In this document: positions 1 through 11,210 of the stretch, piece after piece
Numbering within the stretch: the first letter of the stretch is position 1
Layout: every line of letters starts with the position of its first letter
Assembly (NCBI GenBank): GCA_900312665.1
Contig: ONZQ02000001.1
Span: 4,276,346-4,340,345 of the forward strand
Direction: 5' to 3'
DNA: 64,000 nt
DNA from: Cephalotrichum gorgonifer
Lineage: Eukaryota; Ascomycota; Sordariomycetes; Microascales; Microascaceae
Program-made: the position numbers and the translations under genes
The notes under the pieces: generated by a model
What the model was told of the DNA's origin: nothing
The model's database searches: none
Seen by the model: the letters and a program-made list of their open reading frames with translations, nothing else

Positions 1-260
1 AGTCCTAGTCCTACAATAGATGCGGGATATAATACATCCAGCATGTCGACTTCAAGAGCACGTAAAGATGGCACTCTCGTCTCCGGATACATGCGATGGA
101 GTCGAGCAGCCAGCCAATNNNNNNNNNNNNNNNNNNNNAACTTCTCAACCCGTCCAAAAACCCGTCCCAGCGCGCAGGATTCGACTTCTTTGCGTCCTCT
201 AATCACTCCCCAAAAACACACCTCCTTCACCACCAGGTCAAATCCACTCCATCCTTTACA
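1..260. other. Upstream flank of RPL22 with short assembly gap
   Basis: No gene is supportable here. A run of 20 N (119-138) marks an assembly gap. The rest is pyrimidine-rich sequence running up to the L22 start codon at 261 and probably contains the promoter and 5' untranslated region of that gene. Confidence 0.6.
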
Positions 261-1149
261 ATGGCTCCCGTTACGGTATGTATATGAAACCAATCGCTTT
301 GCTGCTGGGCCATGTCGCCTAGCCCATTTCTTCTTCCGCCCTCCTCAGATCTCTCTCTTTCTCCTGTCTCTCTATCTATCTATCTCTTTTCGTCTTTGCT
401 TTCCGTGGGGGTGAAAACCCACAGGTTACAAAGGCGCACGTGTGTGGAAACGCCCCGTGACGCAAGAGAGAGAACTCTGAAATATGAGTAGAGACTGGAG
501 AGCAGACAGTAGAGAGGTACGAGGGGGGCGAGGGGGAGAGTGGTATTTGATGCGACTATGCCGTGAAGCAGTAGGCTAAGGTTTACCCTCCGTTTTACAG
601 AAGAAGTCCGGCAAGGGCCCCAAGACGACGAAGAAGGTAAGCAAGGAATCATCCACCCTTCCCCCTCCCTTACCCTACCTCAAGGAACTCCGTTGGGGAG
701 GCTAATCGTTTGTGTCTTCGCAGTTCGTCATCAACGCCTCGCAGCCCGCCAGCGACAAGATCTTCGACGTCAGCGCCTTCACCAAGTTCCTCCAGGAGCG
801 CATCAAGGTTGAGGGCCGTGTCGGCAACCTCGGCGAGACCATCGTCATCCGCCAGCAGGGCGATGGCAAGGTCGAGATCATTGCGCACAACGACCTCTCC
901 GGCCGCTACCTCAAGTACCTGTACGTTCATACCCCTCGGTGTTGAACCGGAACCGGGACAGGCGGTTGTGGATTAGCCAGGCCAAGAAGGTTTAGATGCT
1001 AACGGCGGCGGCGTGATTCTAGGACCAAGAAGTTCCTCAAGAAGAACCAGCTCAGGGACTGGCTCCGCGTCGTCTCCACCTCCAAGGGCGTTTACGAGCT
1101 CAAGTTCTTCAACATCGTCAACGATGCTGAGGAGGAGGACGACGAGTAA
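261..1149 (+). CDS. RPL22: 60S ribosomal protein L22 (eL22)
   Basis: Cytosolic large-subunit protein eL22, an rRNA-binding surface protein of the 60S subunit. My model joins 261-275, 601-636, 724-920 and 1023-1149 and gives 124 residues, the usual eL22 length. The protein starts MAPVT, has a Lys-rich tract ([12 protein letters not shown]), then the conserved core around [19 protein letters not shown], the segment [14 protein letters not shown], and an acidic tail EEEDDE just before the stop. Donors are GTATGT, GTAAGC and GTACGT and all phases agree. The first intron (325 bases) is long and sits right after codon 5, as is common in fungal ribosomal protein genes. The family identity is clear; only the exact ends of the small first two exons rest on splice consensus. 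Confidence 0.95.
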
Positions 1150-1472
1150 AGTGCTCCCTCGTGGTCAGGGCTAGAGGGGAGGGGAGGAGTTGATGGATAG
1201 ACGGGATATATGGTGGCTTCACTGCCTTACCATTGCCATGATTGAATGACAACCGCCCACCTTTTTGGCCTGAACGAACTCTCGGTTCCCTTCTGCCTCG
1301 TCGTGATGTGCTGTGATTTGATGTCTCCTTGGCCTGGCCTATTGAAATCTCTGTAATTGTAAATGGGCTTTGAATTCCAATCAAGTTCGTCTAAACCCCA
1401 TGGGGTTATATATATATATACATGAAAATGCAAATGACTGTATGTAGGATATGTATGACATGACTGCACCGT

Positions 1473-2465
1473 CTATCCGGGCAACACCCTCATCACCCCT
1501 TCAAAGGCAACCAGCGCCATCGCGTTCGCCGGGAACGCCCTCAAGAAGCACGGCAGGAACCCCCTCCAGAAACCCATGGCGCCCCCCTCCCTATACACGG
1601 CCCTAGCCGCGTCCCTCCACCTCGCGAACTTCCTCTCCCCGTCCCCGAGCCCCCCGCCGAGCGGGTCCGTCATGATCCGCTGCTTGACCACGTCCGACGG
1701 GTAGCTCGTGAGCCAGAAGACCTGGGCGCTCAGGCCGCCGGCCCAGAAGTTGATGGCGGGGGCGGAGAGGTTCGTCTTGCGCTCGAGGAGGCGGGTGAAG
1801 ACGTCGTACGACGACCACCAGAAGAAGAAGAAGCCGCGGAAGATGAGGGTGGAGCCGAGGCCGTGGTAGACGCCCCTGATGCCGTGGTGGGCGTAGATCT
1901 TGGACAGGGCGTCCAGGGGCCCCTTGTAGAGGCGGTCAGCCTTGCGCGGGGCGTACTGCGTCTGGAGGCGGGCCTTGAGGTGCTCGACGGGCGCCGCGAT
2001 CATGGAGACGGTGGAGCCGGCCATTATGCCCGCGAGGCCGTGGCCGTACCAGGGCAGCTTCACCGCCGCGTTGGACGACTTGCCCCTCTCCTTCCCGTCG
2101 CGGCCGGCCGCCTCCTCCCCAGGTGACGCGGCGTCGGCGGGGGGGCGGTAGGAGCTGAAGAGCGTGTTGGACAGGAGGCGGCGGTAGACGGTCAGCGAGC
2201 CGAGCATGACGGAGTCCATGAACATCCACCCGACGAGGGGCGGCGTGGCGCCCTTGTAGAGGGCGAAGAAGCCCTCTCTGCGGACGGTGTCGAGCACGCA
2301 CTGGAGGGGGCCGGAGAACTGGCTGCGCGGCGTGGTCTGCAGGCGGACCTTTACCGTGTCGAAGGGGTGCCCGACGGAGAGCTTGGCTATGCCCGAGAAG
2401 ACGCCCCCGACGAAGCCCTTGTAGTGTGGGGCGGGCTTCTTCTCTTCTAGCACGTCGGACGCCAT
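1473..2465 (-). CDS. Mitochondrial carrier (SLC25 family), acylcarnitine/ornithine-like
   Basis: Inner-membrane solute carrier of 330 residues in a single exon. It has the three-fold repeat of the SLC25 family, seen as three signature motifs: PFDTVK at about residues 34-39, PVEHLK at 159-164 and PSDVVK at 256-261, each ending a membrane helix and followed by a basic, aromatic loop. The motif texts and the end of helix 6 (LRAFPANAMALVAFEGV) most resemble the acylcarnitine/ornithine branch, which includes yeast Crc1, Ort1 and Ymc1, so a substrate of that class is likely but cannot be fixed by reading. An Ala/Gly/Ser/Lys-rich insert of about 28 residues (106-133) lies between repeats 1 and 2. 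The gene is tail-to-tail with RPL22, about 320 bases between stop codons. Confidence 0.85.
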   Translation of the reverse strand: MASDVLEEKKPAPHYKGFVGGVFSGIAKLSVGHPFDTVKVRLQTTPRSQFSGPLQCVLDTVRREGFFALYKGATPPLVGWMFMDSVMLGSLTVYRRLLSNTLFSSYRPPADAASPGEEAAGRDGKERGKSSNAAVKLPWYGHGLAGIMAGSTVSMIAAPVEHLKARLQTQYAPRKADRLYKGPLDALSKIYAHHGIRGVYHGLGSTLIFRGFFFFWWSSYDVFTRLLERKTNLSAPAINFWAGGLSAQVFWLTSYPSDVVKQRIMTDPLGGGLGDGERKFARWRDAARAVYREGGAMGFWRGFLPCFLRAFPANAMALVAFEGVMRVLPG

Positions 2466-3387
2466 AGTTGCGGTGTGAGAGGTGGAGAGAGAGTGTGTGA
2501 GACGTGAGAGATGGCCGGCTCTGGAGAGTGTGGGATAAGAAGGCCGAGCCCGTCCGTTCGTGAAAACGGGTTTCCGAGGGTTGTTGGAGTCAATTGGCCT
2601 TCCCCTCCTTTCCTCGAGCTCGGGGAATTCTCCGTGGCAGCCCTCGGGTATGAGATTGGGTGTGGTTGGTGGTACGTCTGCCGGGGTGAGAGGAGATGAT
2701 CGGCGGAGGATCTCAAAGAGGAGCTAGTTCGGTGGTTCACTGCCGATGGTGTGGAGTTGAAAATAATCCCGACATCGGAATCCAATGCGCCAGTCCACAT
2801 GTAAGAAATAGTATAATAAGCCATGACTGAGGTCGTCTCAATTGTCATCATTGTAACACTCATTGACACCGAAAAAAAAAGTGAGTACTTGTTATATAGC
2901 CCAAGGTCCATATGAATATATACAAGGTTTTGAGGTTGATTTTCTCTCCCATTTCCTCCAACCACGAGGAGTCTGAGACTGTGATGGTGTCTCTCTTTTT
3001 ACCATCGATTTTTATACGCCCCCCGACCAACTCGAGGGTCGACTCCGTCGCCCGTCCGATTCATTCTATGTCCGTGTTATTGTAACAGCGCCTGACCGTC
3101 CCGGGCCTACATGTTCACTCCGGTGTGTGATTTCGGGTTGTCCAGGCCCTTCCGCGCGCACTCTTTTATGCGCCGCAGTCGCGAGAGGATTGCCTCGCCC
3201 GGCCCTTCCCGCCAGACTCCACCTCCGTTGATCTTTCTTCCCTTGGGTATCATAAACAGTTCAACTGTCCTGTCCGTAGATCCCAAAGCATTTGGGCGTC
3301 ACGGATCCGAAAAAAAAGTTCCCGTCCTCGCCTTAAAACACCGTCCCCGATGAAATCCATCCCTCTCGCCATCCCCACCTCACCCAA
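2466..3387. other. Intergenic region, carrier promoter and IMP3 3' flank
   Basis: No gene seen. It holds the upstream region of the mitochondrial carrier (minus strand) and the downstream region of IMP3 (minus strand). The reading frame that extends upstream of the carrier start is not conserved-looking and is treated as 5' untranslated sequence. Confidence 0.6.
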
Positions 3388-4037
3388 CTATAACAGCTCG
3401 AAGTCGTCCAACTCATCCCTATATTTCATGACCGTCCTCTTGATCTTGCTGCCGACCGTCCACGTGACGAAGTCCTCCATCCCCCTCGTGACGAGGTACG
3501 CCGGGTCCGTGATGGTGTCGGTGCCGACCCTGACGTGGCCCTGCTCGATCAGCTTCGTGGCCGCCTGCACCGTCTCAGCCATGCGCAGCCTCGTCATGAT
3601 GACGGGGAGCCGGCGCCGCGCGAACGCCGAGACCGTGACGCTGTTCTCAGCGGCCGAGAGCTTCGACGTCGTCGAGAGGATGCCCATGTCGTGGAGCTTG
3701 GCGAGGAGGAGGTCCTCGTGCTTGCGGCGGGTGGCGTTGTCGGGGGGGAGGAGGGAGAGGCGGTGGGCGAGCTGGCGGATGGACTGTTACGCGGGGCCAG
3801 GTCAGCAAGACGCGAAGACGATGGGGGTATTCGGGGGGTGTAATATCTTCTCAAGAGAAAGAGAGGGACGGGGGCAAGACGTACGCCGCAGAGTCGGTTG
3901 TACTTGTGGTAGTCCTCCGGCTTCTGGATCATATACCGCCGGACGACCTCGGCGTCTCGGTGCTCATTCTTCTTGTAGGTGACGAAGTCGACCTTCTTGA
4001 GGAGCCTCTCCTCGTGATGCTTTAGTTTTCTCACCAT
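3388..4037 (-). CDS. IMP3: U3 snoRNP protein Imp3 (SSU processome)
   Basis: Nucleolar protein that binds U3 snoRNA and helps pair it with pre-rRNA during 18S maturation. The model joins 3885-4037 and 3388-3783 (minus strand), giving 182 residues, the size of yeast Imp3. The N-terminus [18 protein letters not shown] and the block [21 protein letters not shown] are diagnostic. A C-terminal S4-type RNA-binding domain covers about residues 108-170 ([23 protein letters not shown]), followed by the acidic/aromatic tail DELDDFELL. The single intron has donor GTACGT and a CAG acceptor and is phase 0. It faces the mitoribosomal gene at 4403 across a shared 365-bp upstream region. Confidence 0.95.
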
Positions 4038-4402
4038 ATTGTGCGGCTATATCCTTCCGGCTGGTTGCTGGTCCCGGCGAGGTTCTGTATCGTTTGCTCT
4101 GATGGAAATCCTCAGGTCGAGGCTGAGAACGTTCAAGAGCCGGGCACGTTCAGAAATTTTGGTGGGGCAGGAAGAACGATTTTAGTGGGGCCCGCGTCGG
4201 TTTGCTGGTAGTAAAGCTATTTCTGGCGCCAAGAACATTTTCTTGGTGCTGCTGTGTTGGAGAGAGACGGCAAGTTCCGTCTCGCGGTTTTTGGGAAATT
4301 TCCAACGCCTCGCTAACCACATATCTACACCTCCATCTCCAATTCCCGGGGAAAGCTCTCAGAACCTTCGATTGGGTCTCCGGAACGTCGATAACGCCCA
4401 CA
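4038..4402. promoter_or_regulatory. Shared divergent promoter region IMP3 / RSM18
   Basis: 365 bp separate the two divergent start codons, so both promoters must lie here. I identify no specific factor site. The pairing of a cytosolic ribosome-assembly gene with a mitoribosomal gene suggests possible co-expression, which is inference only. Confidence 0.5.
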
Positions 4403-5302
4403 ATGCCGCCACGGATACCTTTTTCTGTGGGCTTCCCCGCGGGAATCAAGCCCACAGCCCCGTTCATCCGGGCGATAAGCTCTTCGGCGCCCACCAAGAA
4501 CCGTATGTTCTCCCTCCATCACGGCCACGGACGGAACACCAGAGCTGACTGACCTCCCCGACAGCCCGTGCAAACACAGCTTCGTCCCTCCTCTCCCTCG
4601 ACGACCCCCCCTCGCCGCGCCACTCCTCCCCACACCACGCCCGTACTCGCAACTCCACCGACGAGATCCAGCGCCTCATCGCCCGCACCGACGAGCGCTA
4701 CTCCCGCATCAAGTCCCAGCGCGCCGACATCCAGAAGCGCGCCGAGGCCCAGCGCCGGGGCGAGGAGTACATGTCCCAGATGCACCGCCGCTGGCGCGAG
4801 GGCGACGTCTTCACGCCGCACGACCTGAGCCCCAGCGAGATGAAACAGTGGAGGCTGAAGGCGCCGAGGACCGAGGACGTGCTTGATGTTATCGGGATAA
4901 ACCCTCTCGACCACTACAGGGTAAGCCTTTTTTTCTTTCTTCCTTTCTTCTTTCATCCCCACACGCCCCCCTGAATCATTCTGGAGGGAGGGGGGCAACC
5001 CCCCCGAGGGAACCACGGGGGCGAGTAGGGAGGGTGCTTCGGCGCGTGGGTTTTCGAAGGAAGAGAAAGGGGCGCCTTCAATCTTACTAACTAGCGGCAC
5101 GTAGAACTTCTCCATGATCTCCGACTTCACGACGGCCATGGGTCACATCCAGCACTCGAACAAGACGGGGCTCCGGCCCGTGAACCAGCGCAAGGTCGCC
5201 AAGGCCGTCAGGCGTGTCATGGGCATGGGCATCCACCCCAGTGTCCACAGGCACCCCGAGCTCCTACAGATGGAGTGGAGGTCCAAGAGGTCACGCCCCT
5301 AA
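4403..5302 (+). CDS. RSM18: Mitochondrial 37S ribosomal protein bS18m
   Basis: Small-subunit protein of the mitochondrial ribosome, homologous to bacterial bS18. The model joins 4403-4502, 4565-4920 and 5105-5302 and gives 217 residues. A basic, Ser-rich N-terminus (MPPRIPFSVGF...) suits a mitochondrial presequence. The S18 core is in the C-terminal half: NPLDHYRNFSMISDF, GHIQHSNKTGLRPVNQRKVA and an ending RHPELLQMEWR. The central part is charged and probably helical (residues about 60-110). The first intron has two in-frame acceptors, at 4564 or 4579, which change the protein by five residues; I chose 4564 because a CTGAC branch lies just upstream. Fungal bS18m proteins are normally longer than the bacterial protein, as here. 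Confidence 0.92.
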
Positions 5303-5602
5303 ATGGTAAACTGGCGGAGGGACACTGGGCGAGTAAGGGAAAGACGGGGAAAGAAAGGGGGGGTTGGGTTTCCCGTTGTCCAAAAGGGAGCGAGCTGCAC
5401 CATGTGGACGAGGCAAGGAAGCCAAACTGTAGATGTATATGTAGCTTCTTTATATCTGTGTACCACCACCCAATATCATTTACAGATTCCTTTTTTACAT
5501 TCCATCTATCCTTCTACCCATGATACAGATATTTTACACCCGGCATGCAACCTTGATATCAGCCCCTCCACACCCTGCCTGTCCCGGCTCACCCACACTC
5601 TC

Positions 5603-8181
5603 TTATGCCCTGAGGTCTCTCGAAATCTTAAAGCTGCCCATATCTCCGCCTTCCGTCCTCCGCCGCCCCTGCTTCTCGAGCTGGGCCCAGAGATCCGGGT
5701 ACTGGCCGAGCGCCCACGCCTGGAACTCCGCCTGGAGTTTCCGGCCGGGCAGCGCATTATATATTATACCGAGTCTGTTCCTCATGTTAGCCAGTCGATA
5801 CTACAAAAGACAGAGGGAATAAATGAGAAAGAAGGGGGAAGAAGAAAAAATGGAGAAAGAAAAGAAGGAGCCTAGACACGCCCATGGTAGGGAGGGAAAA
5901 GTGGGGAAAAGGGGGGGGGATAGACTCACGTCATGAAATCGGGCTCGTATCCCTGAGCCCTCGGCATCCCCTGGATTAGCCTCGTCACCTCCTCCAGCCG
6001 CCCACACCCTGCCAGCGCCCCGCAGTAGGACGCGAACACGGCCGGCGGCACCTCGAGCTCCATCCTCTCCACGTTCCTCCAGATCCGCCTCGCGTCCTCG
6101 TCCCCAAACGGCTTCTTCTCCAGCACGGCGAAGATGATCTCCAGGCTCGCGTATGACGGGCCCTCGGGCGAGCGCGAGATGTCCTCCCACACGCCCAGCG
6201 CCCGCCGCGGCCTCCCGCTCGCCCCAAAGGCCAGCATCAGCGCGTTGGACAGCCTCGTGGACGGCTGGATGTTGGTGTCCAGCTTGAGCATGTTGTGCGT
6301 CGTGTCCAGGCTCTGCGCGTCGGGGCACCGGCCCAGGCCCTCGAGAGCGCGCACGTAGTCGTCCGCCGTGGGGTGGAGATCGCTGTTGCGGCTCTCCCTC
6401 ATGTGCACGAACACGCTGGTCGCCATGTCGGCGCGGCGGCGGGCGAAGAAGCCGGCCATGAGGCGCATGCGGGCCTCGCGCGGCGTCTCGGGAAAGAACT
6501 GGCCCAGGAGCTGGTACGCGTCCCAGACGCGCGAGGTGCTGTTCCGCTGGTCCAGTATGAAGTCGGCGAAGGCGTCGCGGATCTGCTCGCGCTGCTCGCT
6601 GCTGTAGTGGAAGACGTGGACGGCGAGCGTGTCGATGACCTCGTACTGGTCATCGTTCTGCAGGAACGTCATGCACAGGGCGACGACCGTCTCCGGGTCG
6701 AGCGTCACGATGCGGTCCTCGAGGTCCGAGGTGGTCTCGAGGATATCCTTGAGGACGGGCCGCGGCGCGCCGCAGAGGGCGCGGATGTACTTGTTGATGA
6801 CGGGGAGGTCCTCGTCGTCCCGCACCTCGGTCTTCTGCATCTCGCGGTAGGCGGCCCGCGCGCCCGAGAGGTCTTTGGCGTCGATGCGGTAATCGATCTG
6901 AAGGAGGTAGGTCGTGGGGTTGGGATCGATGCCCAGCTCCGACGTGAGGGCCATGAAGCGCTCCGCGAGGTATTGGTCCTTCTTCTCGATAGCGGCGCGG
7001 ATAAGGCCGTTGATGGTATCAATATCTGGCCGTATGGCTTCTTTCTTGGTGTTGTTCTCCGCCATTACCTCCATCATGTGCCTCACGCCCTCGACACCCT
7101 CGCCCCGGCAGAGGACGGCCCATTGGAGGATGGCATCCCAGTGGGCCTTGTTCGGGTTGGAGTCGATGAGACTGCGGAACGCGTCGCCGACCCACTCCTC
7201 CGACTCGTTGCGGACGGCAAACCTGATCATCTCCAAGTACGTGTCGGCAGTGGGCCGCAGCTTGCCCGTATCCATCTCGAACCAGTACTTTGTCTCGTCC
7301 ACTCGGTTCCGCCTCGCGAAGAATGTCGTCATGATCTCCTTCAAGAGAGGTAGGTACTGTATCCCGTGGCTCTCTGCTATGCGCATCTGGTCGATAAGCT
7401 CGGCCTCCTTCCCCTCCCGCGCCAGCCCGTCGAGCAGAATCACCCAAAGCTTCTTAGCCCCCTTGAACACTCTGCCGTGGGCGACGAGCCTCCCCCAGTA
7501 CTCGTTCAACAAAGATGCCGCCTCAGTGGATGCGCCGTGGCGTGTCAGGGCCATGAGATAGCATCGGAAATCACCGTCGGCAGGTGATTCTGAAATTTGT
7601 TTGGCCCCCCCTTCCACGGCTTCCTCGGGTACGCCGAATTCCTCCACCTCCTGGCGCTGGCGCTGAATCTCGGTGTACAGGGCGCGCGAGAACTCCAAGT
7701 GATGCTTCGCGCTATCCTTAGCAGGTAGCAATAGAGCATCACGGGCAGCAGTCAGCTCATGGAGCGAGAGACCTGGCCCGTCCTCGTCCTCCTTGTTCTC
7801 GACGAGATAGTTGAAGAGCCGTAGGCACTGGATCGCCTGCGTGCTGTTTACCGGTACCCGGTACTGCAGCTTGTACTCGAATAACTGGCGAAATGCATCG
7901 GAAAGTTCCTCCCGCGGCGGGGCCCGCAGGTTGTCGACGGTGCGTTGGCGCCAGGCGAGAACCTGTGGCCACCCGGGTTCCCACTCAGGGGACTTGATTC
8001 TCCGAGGAGGCTTCTGGAATATGCCGAAGAAAGTTCTCCGGAAGGGCCGTGCGGATAGGACGGGTATCGCGTGGGGTTGGCATGTCGGCCTCGGTCTCGG
8101 TCTCAGTGCTTGTGGAAGGGGGCAGCGGGCGACGGCGACGAGATGTCGTCGGGAGACATGGCGGGCAAGTTGAGCCCTCAT
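5603..8181 (-). CDS. Mitochondrial PPR protein, CIA84-like complex I assembly factor
   Basis: Large helical-repeat protein, about 809 residues if 5930-8181 is joined to 5603-5780 (minus strand). The N-terminus is Arg-rich with almost no acidic residues (MRAQLARHVSRRHLVAVAR), as expected for a matrix-targeting peptide, followed by TFFGIFQKPPR. The body is a run of 35-residue PPR-type helical hairpins (for example PTADTYLEMIRFAVRN, PDIDTINGLIRAAIE, PNPTTYLLQIDYRI). Its layout and the FFGIFQKPPR opening resemble complex I intermediate-associated protein 84 of Neurospora; another mitochondrial PPR role is possible. The last intron is awkward. The donor GTGAGT is clear, but the strong acceptor near 5800 leads to an early stop. 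Using the ATGAG acceptor next to CTAAC keeps the conserved-looking tail LGIIYNALPGRKLQAEFQAW. It is tail-to-tail with RSM18. Confidence 0.8.
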
Positions 8182-11100
8182 GGTGTTGGATAAGAACTAT
8201 GGATGGCCGTATCTGGAAAGCCGTTAGGATACCAATTAGCGCGGGGCATCCATTCGGGCTCACAATTGCATGTTCTACTCCGATCGGGACTTCGTAGGTG
8301 CCATCGCCAGCACTTGGTTCCTGGCAGCGCGATTCGTACTCTCTATCACGGTCTCGAAGCTTTTCGTGCTCTGGTTCAGAGCTCATTATTTCAGCCGAAG
8401 ATCACCCACTCCATTCTTGCAAATACTCTTCTTCCTTGTGAGGTGACAGGGACTGTATGCCAGCTGGCAAACTGTCAAACACCCCGCCTCCACCTTCGGG
8501 AAATTGACGGCCTCAAAGCCCCATCGAGGTACACATTAAGGGTATTATTCCTTCATTGTTCCTCTGAAGCATCTCGAATGAACCAGTCTCGCTGAGGTCC
8601 GGTGTACCCAGAGGCCGATATCCGGACTCCCCACCCGAGGCCTCTCTCCCTCAAAATACTTGGAACTGCCAAATTCGACGTAGTTCTAATGAAGGTGCTC
8701 AGACGGCATTTTCTACTTTTCCTCGATAAAATGGAATATGATCTCGCATGCACACGAGTTCTTGGGCGTGCATATAAGTACTTGTATTGCTTCCTAATAG
8801 TTCCCACCGAGGTGGCGTAGCTTCTGCAGGTCAACGGGGCAAGAGGCCGGGACATGCCGGTGTCTCCGAGAGGCTCACTAATCGTGTGTGACTGGAGCGA
8901 TTTCGCGATGGGCGGCTTGGCCCACAAAAACCATCCGCGAGTGGTTAGACGCTCAACCACCGTCAGCCCTAAGGATGAAGAGGAAAAAAGAAGGCAACAG
9001 ATGAAGGTTTCGGAAGTCCGCGGGATCACGTCACTCGATGTAGTCATGGGGCGGCTTGCAGGAGGGGCACGCACCACACATGTTCATAAGTCTTGCCCTG
9101 TCTGGTGGCGTCAGGTGTCACGTACAGAGTGCTCGTAGCCATACTTGCAGTCATAGGACCCCTCTAGTCTCAGGTCAAAGAGGTGGCAGCCAAGGTTAAG
9201 GCCGTGGCTCAGGACGGGACAGACCCTGTTCAGCTGTCATTTATTTAGAGCCTCAGTTTGCCTTTGGTACCTGGCCTAGTACGGACGCTTCTGGGTATGT
9301 ACGTAATAAAGCAGAGTAGTAGTACCCATCCCATAACGAGGTTAAATAGAGAGCGGTAGATGAAAGAAGTTCGATATGTGTCGTCATGGTTCATGGTCCG
9401 CCAGTATAAGTTCATCGTTCCTCGTGCGTCTCGGCCGCCGGGCCGTTGGATGCCCTGGCCAACTTGCAAGTCGCATCTTGCATCTGCACAACTGCGTCAT
9501 CGTCATCGGAGAGGGGAGGTGCGGTGGCGGGAGAAATTGGATTCCATTACATCAGGGTGCGTGCGAGGGCGGGCGTGTTATGAGTAACTATTAAGGTGTT
9601 GTTGGTGGGCAATCGGGGAGCGGGTCGGAACATAAATCAATGACGACATAGGCCTACCTACAAGTACTCGTTCTGCGTGCAAGGACGGGACAAGCAAATG
9701 CAAGTACACTCGTATTAGCCGTTGCCGCCCCGTTGTGCCAAAACCACGTTTACGAGTAAAGTTGGGCGGGCAACCTTGAATGGTGGGTGCCTTTTTACAG
9801 GTACTCGTCATCGCAAGGCTTCTGCCTCGATCACAGCTTTTGCCATATTTTTTTCTTTCCTTGATTGAAATTCTGTTTTCCTTGGATGCCGTCTTCTTCG
9901 TTTCCTGTGTCAGAGTCCATTCCATTCCACACACTACATCCCTCCCCCGCATGCACTGGCTTTGGACTCAGCCCCGCCAAAAGTGCCAGAAAAAAATGCC
10001 CAGGCTTCGCCCCGCCACCGTCCCGACTGCTGCGGGGGTGGCGGCCGTTGGCCGTTGAGGTGGACAAGGGGCTGTGACAGGTCTTGTCCCTCAAACTGCC
10101 CGTGAAGGGGGGATTAAGGCTGCATATGGATTAAGCTTCTTCGAGGTCTCCAAATTCGCTGGAATGGGCGCTACAGGTAGCGAGTCCATACCATGCCATA
10201 CCATGCCGTGGATAGTGTCGGAATTACCTAGTGTTACCTAACGATGCCTTGCCTCGGACTCGTTCTCATTCCTATTCCCGTGTCTACTTGTATCTCTGGC
10301 CTTGTCGTATGAACGGGTTCGGAGGCGCTCGGTTTGATTCCACGGCTCAAGCGTCCCTAAGTCGCCGTTTTCCCTTCGTGAAGAATCGTGGGAGCCGCAC
10401 ATTCCTACCATCGTGATGTTTCTGTGAGCAAAAGTCGATACATGTTTAGAGAGGGCCTCTTCTTAACCTTTCCCCCTGACTATTACTACGCTGTGATTCC
10501 GAGAACAAAGCGCTGGCGCCTCATGAAGACCCAATAAACAGCACCAGGAACCTGGAAGGAACCCTGGAGCTTCACCAGTCATCGGCATTCCCGGTCGTCG
10601 TCATCGACCAAGCCAAGAGACGAGCGCCGCGCCGGAGTGCGCGGAGGAGGGACCTTGAGTTACTAATTTGCTGCAAGTACTTTTTATGCTTATCCACTCA
10701 CAGCACTGGCATCACGAGAGTGTTGGGCAGTCACCCCACCCGGCTGCATAGTTAGCCTGGCCCTGGCCGGTACCCGCGCTACTCCTGCAACTCAGATGTA
10801 CCATCGCCGAGATGGAACTTGGGTCGGCTGCTCGCCGAAGACAGGGTATCCTCCGAGTACAAGTACAAGGCGCAGCGGGATGTGTGGTAATACTCGTCGT
10901 ATCCATGGTGTTGCTACTTGTTTGCCTACTTAATAAAGAGGGAGAGCCTCCTCCTCGCCCTGTCTTACCTCCCCCCCCTCCTTCCGATTCTGATTTCTGC
11001 ACTTTCCCAGGTATAAGCTATCATCATTACCCCTCTTTCCATCTTTCCTCCGCCATCTCTCACCTCATCTCTCATCTCATCTCATCTCGCGTCTTGCAGG

Positions 11101-11210
11101 CGCATACTTGCACATCCCAGGCTCCGAGGATTCCCCACTCGCACTCACACAAATACCTACTTCACACCTCGCACCTCACACCAGTTCGCATCAGGGAAAC
11201 CTGGGGAGAT
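8182..11210. other. Intergenic region, no gene seen
   Basis: About 3 kb without a convincing coding exon: the open frames are short and of random-looking composition. It carries several copies of a recurring short motif (AAGTACTTGTA at 8776-8786, TACTCGT-like at about 9665 and 9797, GAGTACAAGTACAAG at 10855-10869). The 3' part, with TCTCATCTCA repeats near 11060-11095 and a possible intron (about 11011-11099), is probably the 5' untranslated region of the next gene. Confidence 0.6.

Noticed and set aside
6295..7353. 352-codon open frame antisense to the PPR gene
   Set aside because: It is a mirror of the GC-rich codon pattern of the real gene; its translation is Val/Leu/Glu/Arg-biased with no recognisable domain.
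10812..11210. In-frame N-terminal extension of the DUF3824 protein with a hydrophobic stretch
   Set aside because: The frame is open upstream but the translation is low-complexity, a possible 5' untranslated intron lies at about 11011-11099, and the downstream start MADYYKESRYR fits the family.
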